NCBI RefSeq assembly: GCF_050436995.1
Contig: NC_134753.1
Coordinates: 13,516,001-13,580,000, forward strand
Reading direction: 5' to 3'
Length of the DNA: 64,000 nucleotides
Source of the DNA: Anticarsia gemmatalis
Taxonomy: Eukaryota; Arthropoda; Insecta; Lepidoptera; Erebidae
Positions within the stretch are counted from its first letter, which is position 1, and every line of letters begins with the position of its first letter. Below the pieces are notes generated by a model that was not told where the DNA came from, ran no database searches, and saw only the letters and a list, made by a program, of their open reading frames with translations. The position numbers and the translations under genes were made by a program. Of this stretch, positions 63,101 to 64,000 are shown in pieces.

Positions 63101-63999
63101 TAAGTCATGGCGTCTTGCGATTTTTCGTGTAAATATCGAGGTCCACCTGTGAATGATGAAGGTAGAATAACCAACTGCCCGATGCCGTTGCTGTGTTCAT
63201 TTGCCTGTAAAGCATCTTGAAGATGAACGTAATTTTCAGCTCTCAATTTCGTTTGATTATTACGGATGTAGGCTAATCTCTCAGATTCAATTTTCGCATA
63301 TTGATCTACCAAGTATTGGTTTGTTAACATTCCATATCTAAGCAAAGTGTTGAAATTGTTACGTCTTGTCATTATACGGTAGCAATAGTAGTTCATACAC
63401 GACACTGTTTTACGCAGAGGTGTACCTGCGATTGGGTCAACTTGAGAAATATTAATGTCGTAACCATTTTCTCCACGACATAGCATCAAAGGATATTGTA
63501 AGCTGTCATAAGATCTGTGTAACTCTGAAATTTTTTTCAAATTATCATCACGACTATGCAATACAATATCTCTTTTGTCAAACTGCTGTCCAGCTATCAC
63601 CACTGCTACTTCACTCGTAGAAGGTGCATTGTATCGTCCTCTATGTTCTCCAACAGGAACTTTATTTTCATGGATTACGACATTAAAGTCAGGAGTATCT
63701 GCTGGAACACTCTCAATCGCAGTTTTGAAAGACTGTATGTAGGAATTATGCGAATGTAACATATCTTGGAGAGATCTAATTAAATCTCTATCAATTGGCT
63801 GTGTAAGATTTGAACACCGCGTAGATGCTTGTGCATCTGGATCTGCAATAAAATATATTTGTAGAAATTTGTGATCATCGGGTCGAAGTGGCAGCAAGCT
63901 CCCAGCTAAGTGGTACACTTGCCCTTGAATTTTAAATGTAGGCATGAACCCACGCTCAACGACTTGCTTACTCTTAAAAGAGGTCATCTGAAATGCGTT
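60118..63999 (-). CDS. Helitron Rep/helicase transposase (5' part beyond the window)
   Basis: This is the replication protein of a rolling-circle (Helitron) transposon. It should nick one strand, join to DNA through tyrosine, and unwind the DNA. Residues are counted from the ATG at 63987. A Rep motif reading FITATCNPNWPEI is at 306-318, and the metal-binding HUH motif (PHVHLL) is at 374-379. A Cys-rich stretch (C421, C430, C436) follows, then the two catalytic tyrosines Y510 and Y514 in QYVTKYINKG. The C-terminal half is a Pif1/RecD-like helicase: Walker A GGTGKT at 867-872, Walker B WDEA at 947-950, FSGDFRQ at 982-988, KTNMR at 1021-1025, INKAQGQT at 1233-1240 and YVALSRV at 1259-1265. The frame stays open upstream of that ATG (codons N-A-F-Q) to the window edge, so the ATG is probably internal and the true N-terminus is missing here. 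There are no stops or frameshifts. The TAA stop is at 60118-60120. No OTU or endonuclease domain is seen after the helicase. Confidence 0.95.
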   Translation of the reverse strand, partial: NAFQMTSFKSKQVVERGFMPTFKIQGQVYHLAGSLLPLRPDDHKFLQIYFIADPDAQASTRCSNLTQPIDRDLIRSLQDMLHSHNSYIQSFKTAIESVPADTPDFNVVIHENKVPVGEHRGRYNAPSTSEVAVVIAGQQFDKRDIVLHSRDDNLKKISELHRSYDSLQYPLMLCRGENGYDINISQVDPIAGTPLRKTVSCMNYYCYRIMTRRNNFNTLLRYGMLTNQYLVDQYAKIESERLAYIRNNQTKLRAENYVHLQDALQANEHSNGIGQLVILPSSFTGGPRYLHEKSQDAMTYVRNYGKPDLFITATCNPNWPEIKENINTNLTPQDRYDIVNRVFHLKVQKLMHLINKAHIFGPPRCHMYTIEWQKRGLPHVHLLVWLVNKIRPNQIDKVISAELPDKDEDPVLYEIVKKNMVHGPCGTLNPNSPCMRDSKCSKKFPKSFQVQTSTSDDGYPKYRRRSPEQGGQTAIVRNQDIDNRWIVPYNPLLLKIFDAHINVELCNSIKSIQYVTKYINKGSDQATFSIQSPNEVETYQSGRYICSSEAVWRILSFEVHDRAPTIVHLAVHLENGQRVYFSEDNIQEVVNNPRDTTLTAFFKLCAQDDFAKTLTYDKVPSYYTWNQSSKTFQRRKQGTAVDGFPGVKKTDALGRVYVIHPNNSECFYLRMLLHVVKGPTSFAHLRTVQGVTYSTYQAACKAMGLLEDDSHWENTLSEAAVCSSATSLRYLFAVIVVFCQVTDSVNLWNKFQENMASDILIRRRRELNSDDIQYDQNIFDEALFELNKVVQLLSGKSIKDFGLPMPANTTNSDLNNSAEYTRETSYNQTRLLQNIAQDEPRLNSDQKRVFTTLLSTIDNNEGKLFFLDAPGGTGKTFLINLLLSKVRSTGKIALAVASSGIAATLLEGGRTAHSTFKLPLKIATDDNNSVCSVSKQSDTGKLMRDCSLIVWDEATMSNKTSVEALDRTMRDLRNKNSPMGGCTILFSGDFRQILPVVTRGTRADEINASLKRSNLWPHVNKLELKTNMRVSSSSGENRLFPEMLLKVGNGELTQSEGRINLENLCVLIDNIQELVNNVYPDIENISYKTISWFKERAILSPTNEQVDKVNNLILSKIDAPTKIYYSVDTVVDLVEAVHFPTEFLNSLNPSGLPPHKMELKVGCPVLLLRNLNPPKLCNGTRLLVKSLKTFLIECTILTGCGTGEDVLIPRIPLIPSDLPFQFKRLQFPVKTSFAMTINKAQGQTFNVAGLDLSVDCFSHGQLYVALSRVTSRENMFVLSNDKKAVNVVYKDIL

Positions 64000-64000
64000 A

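Larger units (their letters stand above)
59287..64000 (-). mobile_element. Autonomous Helitron, 3' end and body (5' end outside window)
   Basis: The element holding the Rep/helicase gene. On the minus strand its 3' end reads as a hairpin (CGCAA, loop ACGAAG, TTGCG), then CGGGTCAGCTAG, and stops at 59287. The next base (59286) is A on the plus strand, so the host base after CTAG is T. CTRR plus T and an upstream hairpin are Helitron 3' hallmarks. The 5' TC end should lie beyond 64000. I infer that the terminus belongs to this gene because no other element end lies between 59290 and 60118. Confidence 0.85.

Noticed and set aside
60290..63759. Plus-strand open frames of 67-129 codons at 60290-61465, 62500-62905 and 63556-63759
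   Set aside because: They lie antisense inside the Rep/helicase gene and are shadows of it.

Overview
The window looks like AT-rich nuclear DNA from a moth or butterfly (Lepidoptera). I infer this from the repeats: short elements ending in CTAG with lepidopteran-style Helitron tails, tRNA-derived and 5S-rRNA-derived SINEs of types common in moth genomes, and many short inverted-repeat elements. I see no convincing host gene, exon, tRNA gene, rRNA gene or CRISPR array. Nearly all short open frames are chance frames in AT-rich DNA or lie inside repeats. The window is therefore best read as an intergenic region, or the inside of a very long intron, built from transposon debris.

The one strong coding feature is at the right edge on the minus strand. 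It is an uninterrupted Helitron Rep/helicase frame (60118 to the window edge, at least 1,294 codons) with an intact HUH motif, paired tyrosines and all the Pif1-type helicase motifs. Its N-terminus lies beyond the window. Its transposon ends at 59287 with a terminal hairpin followed by GGGTCAGCTAG next to a host A/T.

That terminus is nearly identical to the ends of four short non-autonomous elements (starting at 32118, 34875, 49140 and 54282). These begin with TC at the other end, so the large element is a plausible mobiliser for the short ones. At least four further short families with different hairpins but the same TC...CTAG layout are also present (47412, 58979, 28863/53616, 25456/49923).

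Layout: 1-12.4 kb is mostly unassigned AT-rich DNA with a dispersed inverted-repeat family (8770, 11176, 3714), TAA-flanked MITEs (7770, 10957) and an ~860-bp foldback DNA transposon (11559-12417) that holds a nested 5S-derived SINE. From 12.4 to 25 kb the DNA is sparse, with scattered SINE fragments, a MITE at 18918, and short hairpins at 14721 and 24765. From 25 to 36 kb there are many SINEs and Helitrons, including a nested insertion at 34775-35534 with 32 perfect CAGA units. From 36 to 43 kb it is again mostly blank. From 43 to 60 kb it is dense with SINEs, Helitron relatives and three complete MITEs (55451, 56812, 57555). From 59.3 kb to the end is the autonomous Helitron.

Family identity here is by eye and by structure. 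No database comparison was made.
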